Positions 15,732-23,364 of a stretch of DNA of 58,805 bases are shown piece by piece. A program made the translations under genes and the position numbers. The notes beneath the pieces were generated by a model, which ran no database searches, was not told where the DNA came from, and saw only the letters and a list, made by a program, of their open reading frames with translations. The stretch is from Stenotrophomonas maltophilia (lineage in GTDB: Bacteria; Pseudomonadota; Gammaproteobacteria; Xanthomonadales; Xanthomonadaceae): positions 1-58,805 of the forward strand of contig DJBL01000166.1 in assembly GCA_002435595.1 (NCBI GenBank), written 5' to 3'. Each line of letters starts with the position of its first letter. Position 1 is the stretch's first letter.

Positions 15732-16622
15732 ATGAACATCCGGACTCGGGGAATCCTGGAGATGACCACAGCGATGGTCATCTCCGGCACGGTTGGCTGG
15801 TTCGTGCTCGAAACCCGGATGCCGCCTGCTTCCGTCGTGTTCTGGCGTTGTGCTTTCGGAGCGGGTGCCATGCTGTTGGTCTGTGCCGGCTTGGGTCTGT
15901 TACGCCGGGGCGTATTGAATCGAAGGCAGGCTGGACTGGCAGCGGCGGGCGGCGTCGCGTTGATCGTCAACTGGATCCTGCTGTTTTCCGCCTACGCGCA
16001 TGCGTCCATCGCGGTTGCCACCGTGACCTATCACACCCAACCCTTCATGCTGGTCGCCATTGGCGCGCTGTTCTTCGGCGAAATGCCGACGGCGAACAAG
16101 ATCGGGTGGCTGAGTGTGGCCTTCGGTGGGGTTGTGCTCATCGTCATCGGTGGCCAGCAGGTGGGCTCGCACGCGCCGGGCTACCTGTCCGGCATCGGTC
16201 TGGCGCTGGCGGCTGCGTTCTTCTATGCCATCGCCGCGGCCATAACCAAGCGTCTCAAGGAGGTGCCACCGCACGTGATCGTCGCCATCCAGATGATGGT
16301 GGGCAGCGTGCTACTGGTGCCGTTCGCGACCTGGCCCGATGGTGCGCCTTCGCCGCATGCCTGGGGGCTATTGATGGCGATCGGTTTCGTCCACACCGGC
16401 CTGATGTCTACACTGCTCTATAGTGCGATCCAGAAGATACCGACCGCGCTGGTGGGCGTTCTCTCGTTCGTCTATCCGATCGTCGCCATCATTGTCGATG
16501 CCTGGGCCTACGGCCGCCTGCTGGGCGCGATACAGGTCGTCGGAGCCGTTGCGATCTTGGCCGCCGTGGCAGGAATGAATTTCGGGTGGACGCTTTTCCG
16601 GCGCGAGCGCAGTAGTCCCTAG
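15732..16622 (+). CDS. EamA/DMT-family transporter
   Basis: 296 residues with ten hydrophobic segments in two repeated EamA halves (about 5-140 and 150-285), the layout of drug/metabolite exporters such as RhaT- and YdcZ-like proteins. The start MNIRTRGILEMTTAMVISGT runs straight into helix 1. It lies divergent from an XRE-cupin regulator, which probably controls it. Substrate unknown; amino acids and other small metabolites are common for the family. Confidence 0.9.
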   Translation: MNIRTRGILEMTTAMVISGTVGWFVLETRMPPASVVFWRCAFGAGAMLLVCAGLGLLRRGVLNRRQAGLAAAGGVALIVNWILLFSAYAHASIAVATVTYHTQPFMLVAIGALFFGEMPTANKIGWLSVAFGGVVLIVIGGQQVGSHAPGYLSGIGLALAAAFFYAIAAAITKRLKEVPPHVIVAIQMMVGSVLLVPFATWPDGAPSPHAWGLLMAIGFVHTGLMSTLLYSAIQKIPTALVGVLSFVYPIVAIIVDAWAYGRLLGAIQVVGAVAILAAVAGMNFGWTLFRRERSSP

Positions 16623-16854
16623 CCTGGGCTGGAACCTCGGGACGACACCAAAGAGGCGGCCATCGATGCTCTTGTCGCGTTCTTGAAGCCGAAAGCCAAG
16701 GTCCATGGCGCGTTCGGACCTGGCCCGTTGGTATCGGACCACATCGGAGAAGCCGCCTCCTCCATCACCACTAGCCACCCAGCCTCGACGTTCAGCGGAG
16801 TTTTTTGGTGCGCCTTTGGTTGTGATGCGGAATGCGTGCCGAGGCGACTGGCGT
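16623..16854. other. Gap: no supported gene
   Basis: No intact gene. The right end (from about 16800, TTTTTTGGTG onwards) is similar to the DNA between tRNA-Ser and the integrase remnant at 4143, so the duplicated island sequence begins before the remnant coding start. Confidence 0.5.
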
Positions 16855-16965
16855 ATGCGCCTCCCTCACCCTTTGAGTCGGTGCGAGACCGGTCGTTGGT
16901 CTTTCGTCCAGCGTGTTCCTGTCGGCCTTCATGGCGTGCTCGACTGCCGGCGGATCACGATATGA
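16855..16965 (+). pseudogene. Second integrase N-terminal remnant
   Basis: 36 codons, MRLPHPLSRCETGRWSFVQR and on to VLDCRR, homologous to the first 34 codons of the remnant at 4143 and to about 50 bases upstream of it (GAGGCGAC, then ATGCGC..CCCTCACC). The match breaks at about 16957 and a stop follows. This is a separate, more truncated integrase copy about 12.7 kb from the tRNA. Confidence 0.75.
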
Positions 16966-17054
16966 AAAATGTTGCATTGCGCGAGGCGTGAGGGCCAGGT
17001 ATACAAAAAGGCAGCGCCGATACCAACTGGATTGCAAGATGGAAGCCCGCAGCA

Positions 17055-17402
17055 ATGAGCTTTGACATGATTATTTTGAAGCCTACAGATCTGAGTGAAA
17101 ACGATCTGTATGCGGTTGAGGATGTGCTGGATATTGGATCCCCTGAGGCCGTGATCACATTTCTGGAGCAGGTGTTCCCTGGAAGCACCCACGGTGCATT
17201 TTTGGATGGTGAGCGCTACGCGCTCGAGTCCGCTCAGGCTGGAGATCCAGTGACCTCCATCCACCGTGCTCTCAGATACGGCCAAGCCTGGTCTGAGGCG
17301 GCCTGTTCTGATTTCATGGACCGGCTCTCGAGGCTCTGCGAATTGCTCCAATCAGTCGCTTTTGCGGTCTCCGATAACTCACGGATGGCACCTCCCTGCT
17401 AA
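17055..17402 (+). CDS. Small orphan protein, immunity-like
   Basis: 115 residues. It opens MSFDMIILKPTDLSENDLYA, continues with a helix and strand pattern (VEDVLDIGSPEAVITFLEQV, THGAFLDGERYALE) and ends with a helix rich in conserved-looking residues (SDFMDRLSRLCELLQSVAFA, VSDNS). It resembles a family of short conserved hypothetical proteins seen near polymorphic-toxin and integrase regions, where several are presumed immunity proteins; this is inference. It begins 90 bases after an integrase remnant, as 4702 follows the first remnant. No toxin is adjacent. Confidence 0.65.
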   Translation: MSFDMIILKPTDLSENDLYAVEDVLDIGSPEAVITFLEQVFPGSTHGAFLDGERYALESAQAGDPVTSIHRALRYGQAWSEAACSDFMDRLSRLCELLQSVAFAVSDNSRMAPPC

Positions 17403-17439
17403 GGATGGAGAATCGCGCCATCTGATCGCCAGCCTGGAT

Positions 17440-17634
17440 TCACTTGGCCGCAATCGATGCCTGGAGCGCCGCAGCCAACGCGGCGTCGCCGTTGACCAAC
17501 TCGGCCCACTGCAGTTCCACTCCCTTTCTCCGCCCCTTCAGCACGAGCTTGAGCCCGCTCGGGTCGATCGTCAGTGTGTACGTATCGTCGCCGACCTGCA
17601 GTTCTCTACGGATCGCTTTGTCGAGCGGGGTCAT
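17440..17634 (-). CDS. Small conserved hypothetical protein
   Basis: 64 residues from ATG 17634, which has a good ribosome site (CAGGAG). The frame is open further upstream but that stretch is composition-driven. The protein is beta-rich in the middle (DDTYTLTIDPSGLKLVLKGR, KGVELQWAELV) with a helical, Ala-rich end. It lies 76 bases downstream of the H-NS-like gene on the same strand and may be co-transcribed. Function unknown. Confidence 0.7.
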   Translation of the reverse strand: MTPLDKAIRRELQVGDDTYTLTIDPSGLKLVLKGRRKGVELQWAELVNGDAALAAALQASIAAK

Positions 17635-17710
17635 GTCCAGCTCCTGCTTGAAGGGGGGGGCGGGAGAAAGATGCTGGCAGTGGAGAACGCCTGCGATCCT
17701 GCCGCCGCAC

Positions 17711-18133
17711 TCAGGCCGGGTAGGCGGGGAATCGCTCGCCGGGGTGGCGCTTCTTCCACTCGGTATGGGCGACGGTTCCTTCCCAGGCGAGGAATGCTGC
17801 GGGTGGGCGCCCTCGCCCAGACCACGTTTCACCACTGAACGGCAGCCAGAATCGGGGCGTCAGGTCTTCCTTGGGCGCCTTGGGAACCTTGGGAGCCTTG
17901 GCCTGTGCAGGCGGTTTCGGACGGGCGTTCGCGCCGGTCGCTTCGCGGATCCTGCGCTGCTGTGCTGGGCTGAAATCCTCGAAGTAAGCGTCCAGCAGCA
18001 GGCCTACGCGCTTGTAGGCTTCCTTGGTGGCTGCACGGAGAAGTGCCTTTTCAGTTGCTGTTCCCGGCAGGAACGCGCTGGCAGGGACGTCCAGTGGCGA
18101 TGCGGAGGGGGTGTTCGAGGGCTGGCGGGGCAT
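17711..18133 (-). CDS. H-NS-family nucleoid-associated protein
   Basis: 140 residues if it starts at ATG 18133; an in-frame ATG at 18292 would add 53 residues but leave only 13 bases to a divergent gene. The N-terminal helical part (LLRAATKEAYKRVGLLLDAY) fits the oligomerisation region. A Lys/Pro/Ala linker follows (PKPPAQAKAPKVPKAPK). The C-terminal DNA-binding motif has the H-NS core GETWSGRGRPPAAF. H-NS proteins bind AT-richer DNA and silence acquired genes. It sits at the right end of the accessory region, which would suit such a role. Confidence 0.78.
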   Translation of the reverse strand: MPRQPSNTPSASPLDVPASAFLPGTATEKALLRAATKEAYKRVGLLLDAYFEDFSPAQQRRIREATGANARPKPPAQAKAPKVPKAPKEDLTPRFWLPFSGETWSGRGRPPAAFLAWEGTVAHTEWKKRHPGERFPAYPA

Positions 18134-18305
18134 GGGGGTCGCGTTGAGTGCAGAGCTGGCGCCAACGATACCAAATAGCGGGTCGATCACTTCTGATGGG
18201 GCCTGCTGGGCATCGCAAGCCGTTCCCGATCCCGTGACAGGATCACAGTCAGCCGGCGTTGCCTCCGTATCGCCCCCTGCGACGCCGCGCATTCACTCTA
18301 GCCCC

Positions 18306-18518
18306 ATGACGAAAGCAGACATCGGAAAGGCGCGCTGGGCGCGCGCACGGGCGGCCTCGCTGTGGCAGCAGGCCGACGCACTGGACCTGCAACGCGGTGG
18401 CGACTGGCGGGCGAGGGCGAGTCGACGCACTACCACCGATCGCCTTCGAACAGAGGCGGCGCGCTTCGATGGGATCGCCAACCGACTGCAGCCCGTTGAC
18501 GACGCCCAGGCGGCTTAA
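18306..18518 (+). CDS. Small basic helical protein, unknown
   Basis: 70 residues from ATG 18306. Rich in Arg and Ala, predicted almost wholly helical (TKADIGKARWARARAASLWQ, RRTTTDRLRTEAARFDGIAN). No ribosome site is obvious. It is divergent from the H-NS-like gene. Possibly a small DNA- or RNA-associated protein; this is inferred from charge alone. Confidence 0.5.
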   Translation: MTKADIGKARWARARAASLWQQADALDLQRGGDWRARASRRTTTDRLRTEAARFDGIANRLQPVDDAQAA

Positions 18519-18543
18519 GCAACTGACCCCAAAAGCGGACCCC

Positions 18544-19509
18544 CTATGGCGAGGTCAGGGCGCGCCCGCGCCTGGTCGCGCCAGGCGAGTGCCCCATCAC
18601 GCGCTTGTAGGCCCGACTGAACGCTGCCTGCGAGGCGTAGCCCAGACGCTCTGCCACTACCTCGATGGACAGGCTTTGGTGGGTCAACCATTGGCTGGCC
18701 AACTGCATGCGCAGCTCAGTCACGTAGCGCAGGGGCGCGGTTCCGATGACAGTCTGGAAGCGTTCGGCAAAGACAGACCGTGAGATGTTGGATTCCGCCG
18801 CCAGCGCGTCGACCGTCCAGTCACGCCCCGGATCTCTGTGCAGGGCGAGCAACGACAGCGATAGACGCGGGTCGCGCAGGGCCATGACCAGGCCGGATGC
18901 GCCGTCGCAACCGCGCTCGACCCAGTCACGAACAATCATGGCGGCCACTGCATCCGCCAGCCGCGCGAGTATGCCTGCATAGCCAATACGCCCGGAGCAC
19001 ACCTCGCGCTTCATCGCGTCGACCATCGGCAACAGCCCGGGGAACTGCGTGGCGTTGCCATCGGCCAACATCACCGCCGGCATCACCTTGCTCAAGCCTT
19101 GCATGCCGCCCAGATCGAACACCATGCAGCCGTGGAAGAGCACCGCGCTGGGCACGGCATGGGTGCTCGGGCAGGTATCTATGCCGCTCACCGCCTCACC
19201 CAGCGGGGCGGCCTCTATCGTTTCAAGGCACTGGACGGGGTGGTCGTCACTCGACAGCAACGCATGTCCGTCCCCGCGGGGAACAAGCACGACATCCCCG
19301 GCGGAGAGACGGTGTTGGCTGCCGTCCTCGCCACGAAGAATGGCCGTGCCCACGGCCAGGTAATGGAAGTAGGCATGCCCTGGCTTCGGGGGAAATCCAA
19401 GCCCAAAGCTCGGCCCGGTCTGAATGCGACGGTATTGAACGCCATGCAGCCGCATGCCGGTGAGCAGTTCGCTGATCAGGTCGGTGGGCTGGGGAAGGGC
19501 GTGGCTCAT
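18544..19509 (-). CDS. AraC-family regulator with cupin sensor
   Basis: 321 residues. The N-terminal cupin-6 domain (about 5-195; HAYFHYLAVGTAILRGEDG, LSAGDVVLVPRGDGHALL) precedes a two-helix-turn-helix AraC domain at about 220-315 (LAAESNISRSVFAERFQTVI, VAERLGYASQAAFSRAYKRV, GHSPG). Members of this group usually control a divergent MFS exporter or oxidoreductase. The MFS gene at 19611 starts 101 bases away in the opposite direction. Confidence 0.92.
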   Translation of the reverse strand: MSHALPQPTDLISELLTGMRLHGVQYRRIQTGPSFGLGFPPKPGHAYFHYLAVGTAILRGEDGSQHRLSAGDVVLVPRGDGHALLSSDDHPVQCLETIEAAPLGEAVSGIDTCPSTHAVPSAVLFHGCMVFDLGGMQGLSKVMPAVMLADGNATQFPGLLPMVDAMKREVCSGRIGYAGILARLADAVAAMIVRDWVERGCDGASGLVMALRDPRLSLSLLALHRDPGRDWTVDALAAESNISRSVFAERFQTVIGTAPLRYVTELRMQLASQWLTHQSLSIEVVAERLGYASQAAFSRAYKRVMGHSPGATRRGRALTSP

Positions 19510-19610
19510 CGAGGCGGTCAGGGGTTTCGATCAAAAAGACAGGTCAGACAATCATAGATCATCCTGAAGTGGCTCCCTAGACTCTCGGCTGCACGATTGC
19601 ACTGGGATCT

Positions 19611-20858
19611 TTGATGAGTAATGACGTAGTTGATGCCGCAGGCGCACTTGATTCTGTGACCCGGGATAGCGGGGAGCCTTCTTCGTCGGCATGGGTGGCG
19701 GTGTTTTCGCTGGCCATGGGTGTGTTCGGTTTGCTCACGGCCGAATATCTGCCTGCCAGCCTGTTGACGCCGATGGCGGCGGACCTGGGTGTGTCGGAGG
19801 CGCTGGCCGGGCAAGCGGTGACTGTCACTGCGGTTGTGGCGCTGTTTGCTGGCCTGCTGGTGCCGCGCCTGACCCGTTCGATAGACAGGCGGCTGGTGCT
19901 GCTGGGCTTCACGGGTCTGATGATTCTCTCCAACGCCTTGGTGGCGTTGTCATCCAGCATGGGGGTCCTGCTGGTGATGCGCGTCCTTCTGGGCGTCGCG
20001 CTGGGCGGCTTCTGGAGCATGGCAGCGGCCGTGGCCATGCGGTTGGTGCCGCCGCAGCGCGTGCCTCGCGCGCTCTCCATCATCTTCAGCGGGATCGCGG
20101 TCGGCACGGTGGTCTCGGTTCCGTTGGGGAGCTACCTCGGCGGACTGCTGGGTTGGCGCAGCGCGTTCTGGGCGGCGACGGCGGTAGGTGGACTCACGTT
20201 TGCGTTCCAGTGGTTCACGCTGCCCCGAATGGCCCCGCGCCAGGCGGCAGTCCCCGAGTCGGTGGTGGGGCTCCTGCGCCGGCCAGGCGTTGCGGTGGGG
20301 ATGCTGGGCTGTGTCCTGGCGCACACCGGTCAGTACTCGCTCTTCACCTACATCCGCCCAACGCTGGAAAGCCTGGGGCAGATGAGCGCCGATGGCCTGG
20401 CGCTGATTCTGCTCGGATTCGGTGTGGCGAATTTCGTTGGCACCCTGCTGGCCGGCTGGCTCATGGAGCGCAGTTTGAAAGTCACGTTGGTGATCATGCC
20501 GGCCTTGGTGGGCGCAGCCGCACTGGGCATGCTTCTGTTGCCGGTGGGCATTGGCGGGCTGTCGATCCTGGTCGCGCTGTGGGGCTTGGCGTTCGGTGGC
20601 GTGCCCGTGGCCTGGTCGAGCTGGGTTGCGCGTGCGGTGCCGGACCAGGCCGAGAGTGCCGGCGGGATGGTGGTCGCTGCGGTGCAGTCTTCCATCGCCG
20701 CGGGCGCCGCCTTGGGCGGCCTGGTATTCGGGCTGGGAGGCATTGTTGCCGTGCTCACCGTGGCTGCGGCGGTGATGCTCCTCGCCAGCCTGCTCATTGC
20801 GTTGCGGGTCAGGGTGAACGCGCCGGCGTTGTCGGCAGGTCCGGCGTTTCATATTTAG
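19611..20858 (+). CDS. MFS transporter (sugar/drug efflux type)
   Basis: 415 residues with twelve predicted membrane helices. The N-terminal half has an MFS motif A variant (VPRLTRSIDRRLVLLG) and motif GVALGGFWSMAAAVAMRLVP, as in AraJ/Cmr-type efflux proteins. A first cytosolic stretch of about 25 residues precedes helix 1 (WVAVFSLAMGVFGLLTAEYL). It is divergent from the AraC-cupin gene, which probably controls it. Substrate unknown. Confidence 0.92.
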   Translation: MMSNDVVDAAGALDSVTRDSGEPSSSAWVAVFSLAMGVFGLLTAEYLPASLLTPMAADLGVSEALAGQAVTVTAVVALFAGLLVPRLTRSIDRRLVLLGFTGLMILSNALVALSSSMGVLLVMRVLLGVALGGFWSMAAAVAMRLVPPQRVPRALSIIFSGIAVGTVVSVPLGSYLGGLLGWRSAFWAATAVGGLTFAFQWFTLPRMAPRQAAVPESVVGLLRRPGVAVGMLGCVLAHTGQYSLFTYIRPTLESLGQMSADGLALILLGFGVANFVGTLLAGWLMERSLKVTLVIMPALVGAAALGMLLLPVGIGGLSILVALWGLAFGGVPVAWSSWVARAVPDQAESAGGMVVAAVQSSIAAGAALGGLVFGLGGIVAVLTVAAAVMLLASLLIALRVRVNAPALSAGPAFHI

Positions 20859-20997
20859 GCGACCGCATCAGGAATGCACGTCGGGATTGAAGGACTGTCG
20901 ATGGGGTCGGCGTCCTTCCTCCACTTCCGCTAAAGTGCTCGGCCCTGTTTTAACTGGCGCTGGCTTCCGAGCGTGCGCTTGAAGGACGTTGTTGTTG

Positions 20998-21681
20998 ATG
21001 GTGGCAAAAGGTCTGGCGGTGTTGCTTCTGGTGTCTGCTTCGATTCCTGGTGTGGCAGCAGAGCTGGCTGGCCGCGCGACGGTCACGGACGGGGACACCC
21101 TCACCGTGGCCAAGCAGCGCATCCGCCTCTGGGGCATCGATGCACCGGAAAGCGCGCAGCAATGCACCGCCAACGATGGGCGCGCTTGGCCCTGTGGGCG
21201 TCGTTCCGCCGCCGCGCTGGATGCTTATCTGCTGGAGAAAACCGTTCGTTGCCAGCCCAAGGACACCGACCGCTACGGCAGGGTGGTGGCGGAGTGCTTT
21301 GTTCAAGGGACGTCGGTCAATCGGTGGATGGTGCGCTCCGGTTGGGCGGTGGCGTATCGCCAATACGCGACGGCATTCATCGCAGACGAAGCCGACGCAC
21401 GCCAGCACCAGCGGAACCTCTGGCAGGGGCGGTTCCAGATGCCAGCGGACTATCGCCGCAGCAAGCGCGACCAGGCAGCACGACACGCCCCGGTGGCCGC
21501 GCGACCGGCGCCGGGCGGATGCCGCATCAAGGGCAACATTTCCCACCAGGGCAAGAAGATCTACCACGTGCCAGGCCAGCGGGACTACGAGCGTACGAGC
21601 ATCGACCTGAGCCGTGGCGAGCGCATGTTCTGCAGTCCCGGGGATGCACTGCGGGCCGGATGGCAGCCAGCGAGGCGCTGA
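20998..21681 (+). CDS. Secreted thermonuclease-family nuclease
   Basis: 227 residues from ATG 20998; three TTG codons directly before it could also serve, after an AAGGA site. A signal peptide ends PGVAA. The SNase fold is at about 25-140 with its usual residues: TDGDTLTV, RLWGIDAPE, RYGRVVAECFV. A C-terminal domain (CRIKGNIS..KKIYHVPGQ..RMFC..AGW, about 170-225) is the short module often fused to such nucleases (the 'sunset' domain). Staphylococcal-type nucleases cut DNA and RNA with Ca2+; activity here is inferred from intact motifs. Confidence 0.9.
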   Translation: MVAKGLAVLLLVSASIPGVAAELAGRATVTDGDTLTVAKQRIRLWGIDAPESAQQCTANDGRAWPCGRRSAAALDAYLLEKTVRCQPKDTDRYGRVVAECFVQGTSVNRWMVRSGWAVAYRQYATAFIADEADARQHQRNLWQGRFQMPADYRRSKRDQAARHAPVAARPAPGGCRIKGNISHQGKKIYHVPGQRDYERTSIDLSRGERMFCSPGDALRAGWQPARR

Positions 21682-21686
21682 GCGTC

Positions 21687-22049
21687 TCAGCCCCCCCGAT
21701 GCAGGCGGCGGCGCAGCGCTCCCGCCGCCGCCGCGATAGCCATCGCAGGCACCGCCAGCACCAGCGCGTACACCAGCCCCGCCAGCAACAATGGGCCAAC
21801 GCCAGCCGTCACGGCCACCACCGGCACCTGCAACGCGATGAGCAACAGGCCCCAAAGCCACGCCCGCCGGGGAAAACAGGCGCCTAGAACGGCGGCGATG
21901 ACCAGTGCGATGGGATAGACGACGGTCCAGAACGCGGCCGCGTCCCACGGCTCGCCCCCCGGTGTCCGCCAGGCCACCAGCACCCAGAACACCACGCCGA
22001 CCTTGAGCGTGACCGCGCTTGCTGCAAGAAAATTTCCCGTCATCGGCAT
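21687..22049 (-). CDS. Four-helix membrane protein, unknown
   Basis: 120 residues with about four hydrophobic segments (VTLKVGVVFWVLVAW, FWTVVYPIALVIAAVLGACF, WLWGLLLIALQVPVVAVTAG, LLLAGLVYALVLAVPAMAIA). No motif recognised. It lies downstream of the PepSY/receptor group on the same strand, 54 bases after a tiny membrane gene, and may be the last gene of that operon. Confidence 0.7.
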   Translation of the reverse strand: MPMTGNFLAASAVTLKVGVVFWVLVAWRTPGGEPWDAAAFWTVVYPIALVIAAVLGACFPRRAWLWGLLLIALQVPVVAVTAGVGPLLLAGLVYALVLAVPAMAIAAAAGALRRRLHRGG

Positions 22050-22103
22050 CGCTGCTCTCCCGCACGTACATGCAGGATGCCATCGTTGGTCGGGTGAAGG
22101 CTT

Positions 22104-22229
22104 CTACTTCATGGCCTCAAGCGGCACCAGCGATGCCCACACCAGCAACAGGGCCAGCCACAGCCAGCGCCAGCGCCCCATGCCTTGCCACGCCGCGCGC
22201 CAGGGGCCGGGCAGTTTTTCAGGACTCAT
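22104..22229 (-). CDS. Tiny membrane protein coupled to PepSY gene
   Basis: 41 residues (MSPEKLPGPWRAAWQGMGRW, then one hydrophobic helix LWLALLLVWASLVPLEA). Its ATG overlaps the PepSY stop codon in an ATGA, so translation is probably coupled. Small single-helix proteins commonly follow PepSY genes in siderophore-uptake operons of this family. Function unknown. Confidence 0.75.
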   Translation of the reverse strand: MSPEKLPGPWRAAWQGMGRWRWLWLALLLVWASLVPLEAMK

Positions 22230-23356
22230 GCCTGCCGCCTCTTTGCTTTTGATCGCAGCGCATCCACTGTGCGAAGCCCGTAGAGATACACGCCGGTAAA
22301 GCACAGCCCGGTCAGCAGCGTGCCGGCCAGCAACCAGAGCAGTCGGATCGGCCAGCCACCGAAGCTGCCGAAGTGCAGGGGATCGGCCATTTCGGCGATG
22401 CGCTGATGGACCCCCAGCGCACGGCCGTCATGCATGCCGATCACGTGACCGGTATGCAGGTCCACGGCGATGTTGTTCGCCCGCTCCCGCACCAGCCAGG
22501 CATCGGCCTCGCCCAGGAAGAGGATGCTCCCGCCATCGCGCGCGGGGATGGCGCCGAGGATCTCAAGGCGGGGCCAGTGCCGGCGGACGGTCTGCACTGC
22601 GGCGTCGACGGCGGCCGGGTCTACGGCGCCAGCGCGGTCATCGCCCTTGGCCAGTCGCAGGGTTGGTGCGGCCGGAGCATCGCCGCCGAGCGATTCGATC
22701 AGGTACCACGCCCCGGTCAACCCGATCAGCAGCAGAAACCAGAGTGACCACACCCCGGCCAAGCGATGGACATCGCCCCACAGGCGGCGCGGTCGTGAGG
22801 GGTCGGGCCGTTTGAAGAAACCGCGCCACCACTTCTTGTAGATGTACAGACTGCTCAACAGCGACAGCAGCAACGGGATGGACAGTGAGGCCACCAGCGG
22901 CACGCCCCAGGCCACCGGCAGCATCAGGTGGCGGTGGGTATTGCGCAGCAACCGTTGCGTATTGAACCAGCCCGTGTCGCCGGTCACCTGCGCGGTATAC
23001 GGGTTGACCCAGACAAAGCGCCGCTTGCCATCGGGCAGGCGCATCTGCGCGCGCGCGGCAAACAGGCGGGTGTGGCCGGCCGTGATGCCTTCCAGCTCCC
23101 AGTCCGGATGTGCCGCCTGTGCGGCGTGGATGACCGGCCCCCAGCCGGCGTGCCCACCACCATCGGTCACGCGCATGGGGGCGTGCAGCAGCCAGTCGAT
23201 CTCCTGCGAGAACACCGCCAGCGTGCCGGTGAGGCAGACAAAGCCCATGAACAGGCACAGCTTCAGGCCGAGCCAGCTGTGCAGGTCGAACCACAGCCGG
23301 CGGCCACTCGCGGCGCTTGCCGGGCGGTTGGGGGGCGCTGGCACTGGCTGGCGCAT
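22226..23356 (-). CDS. PepSY-domain iron-uptake membrane protein
   Basis: 376 residues of the PepSY-associated TM family (PiuB-like). Helix 1 is at about 23-45 (FDLHSWLGLKLCLFMGFVCL), then a periplasmic PepSY part (WELEGITAGHTRLFAARAQM, RRFVWVNPYTAQVTGDTGWF), two central helices, a second PepSY part, and the last helix (LLWLLAGTLLTGLCFTGVYL). Such proteins are thought to reduce or handle ferric siderophores at the inner membrane. It follows the receptor gene by 8 bases, so they share a transcript. Confidence 0.9.
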   Translation of the reverse strand: MRQPVPAPPNRPASAASGRRLWFDLHSWLGLKLCLFMGFVCLTGTLAVFSQEIDWLLHAPMRVTDGGGHAGWGPVIHAAQAAHPDWELEGITAGHTRLFAARAQMRLPDGKRRFVWVNPYTAQVTGDTGWFNTQRLLRNTHRHLMLPVAWGVPLVASLSIPLLLSLLSSLYIYKKWWRGFFKRPDPSRPRRLWGDVHRLAGVWSLWFLLLIGLTGAWYLIESLGGDAPAAPTLRLAKGDDRAGAVDPAAVDAAVQTVRRHWPRLEILGAIPARDGGSILFLGEADAWLVRERANNIAVDLHTGHVIGMHDGRALGVHQRIAEMADPLHFGSFGGWPIRLLWLLAGTLLTGLCFTGVYLYGLRTVDALRSKAKRRQA

Positions 23357-23364
23357 GGGCGGGC

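Noticed and set aside
16623..16790. Possible transposase tail between EamA and the second integrase stump
   Set aside because: No insertion-sequence terminal repeats and no recognisable transposase motif.
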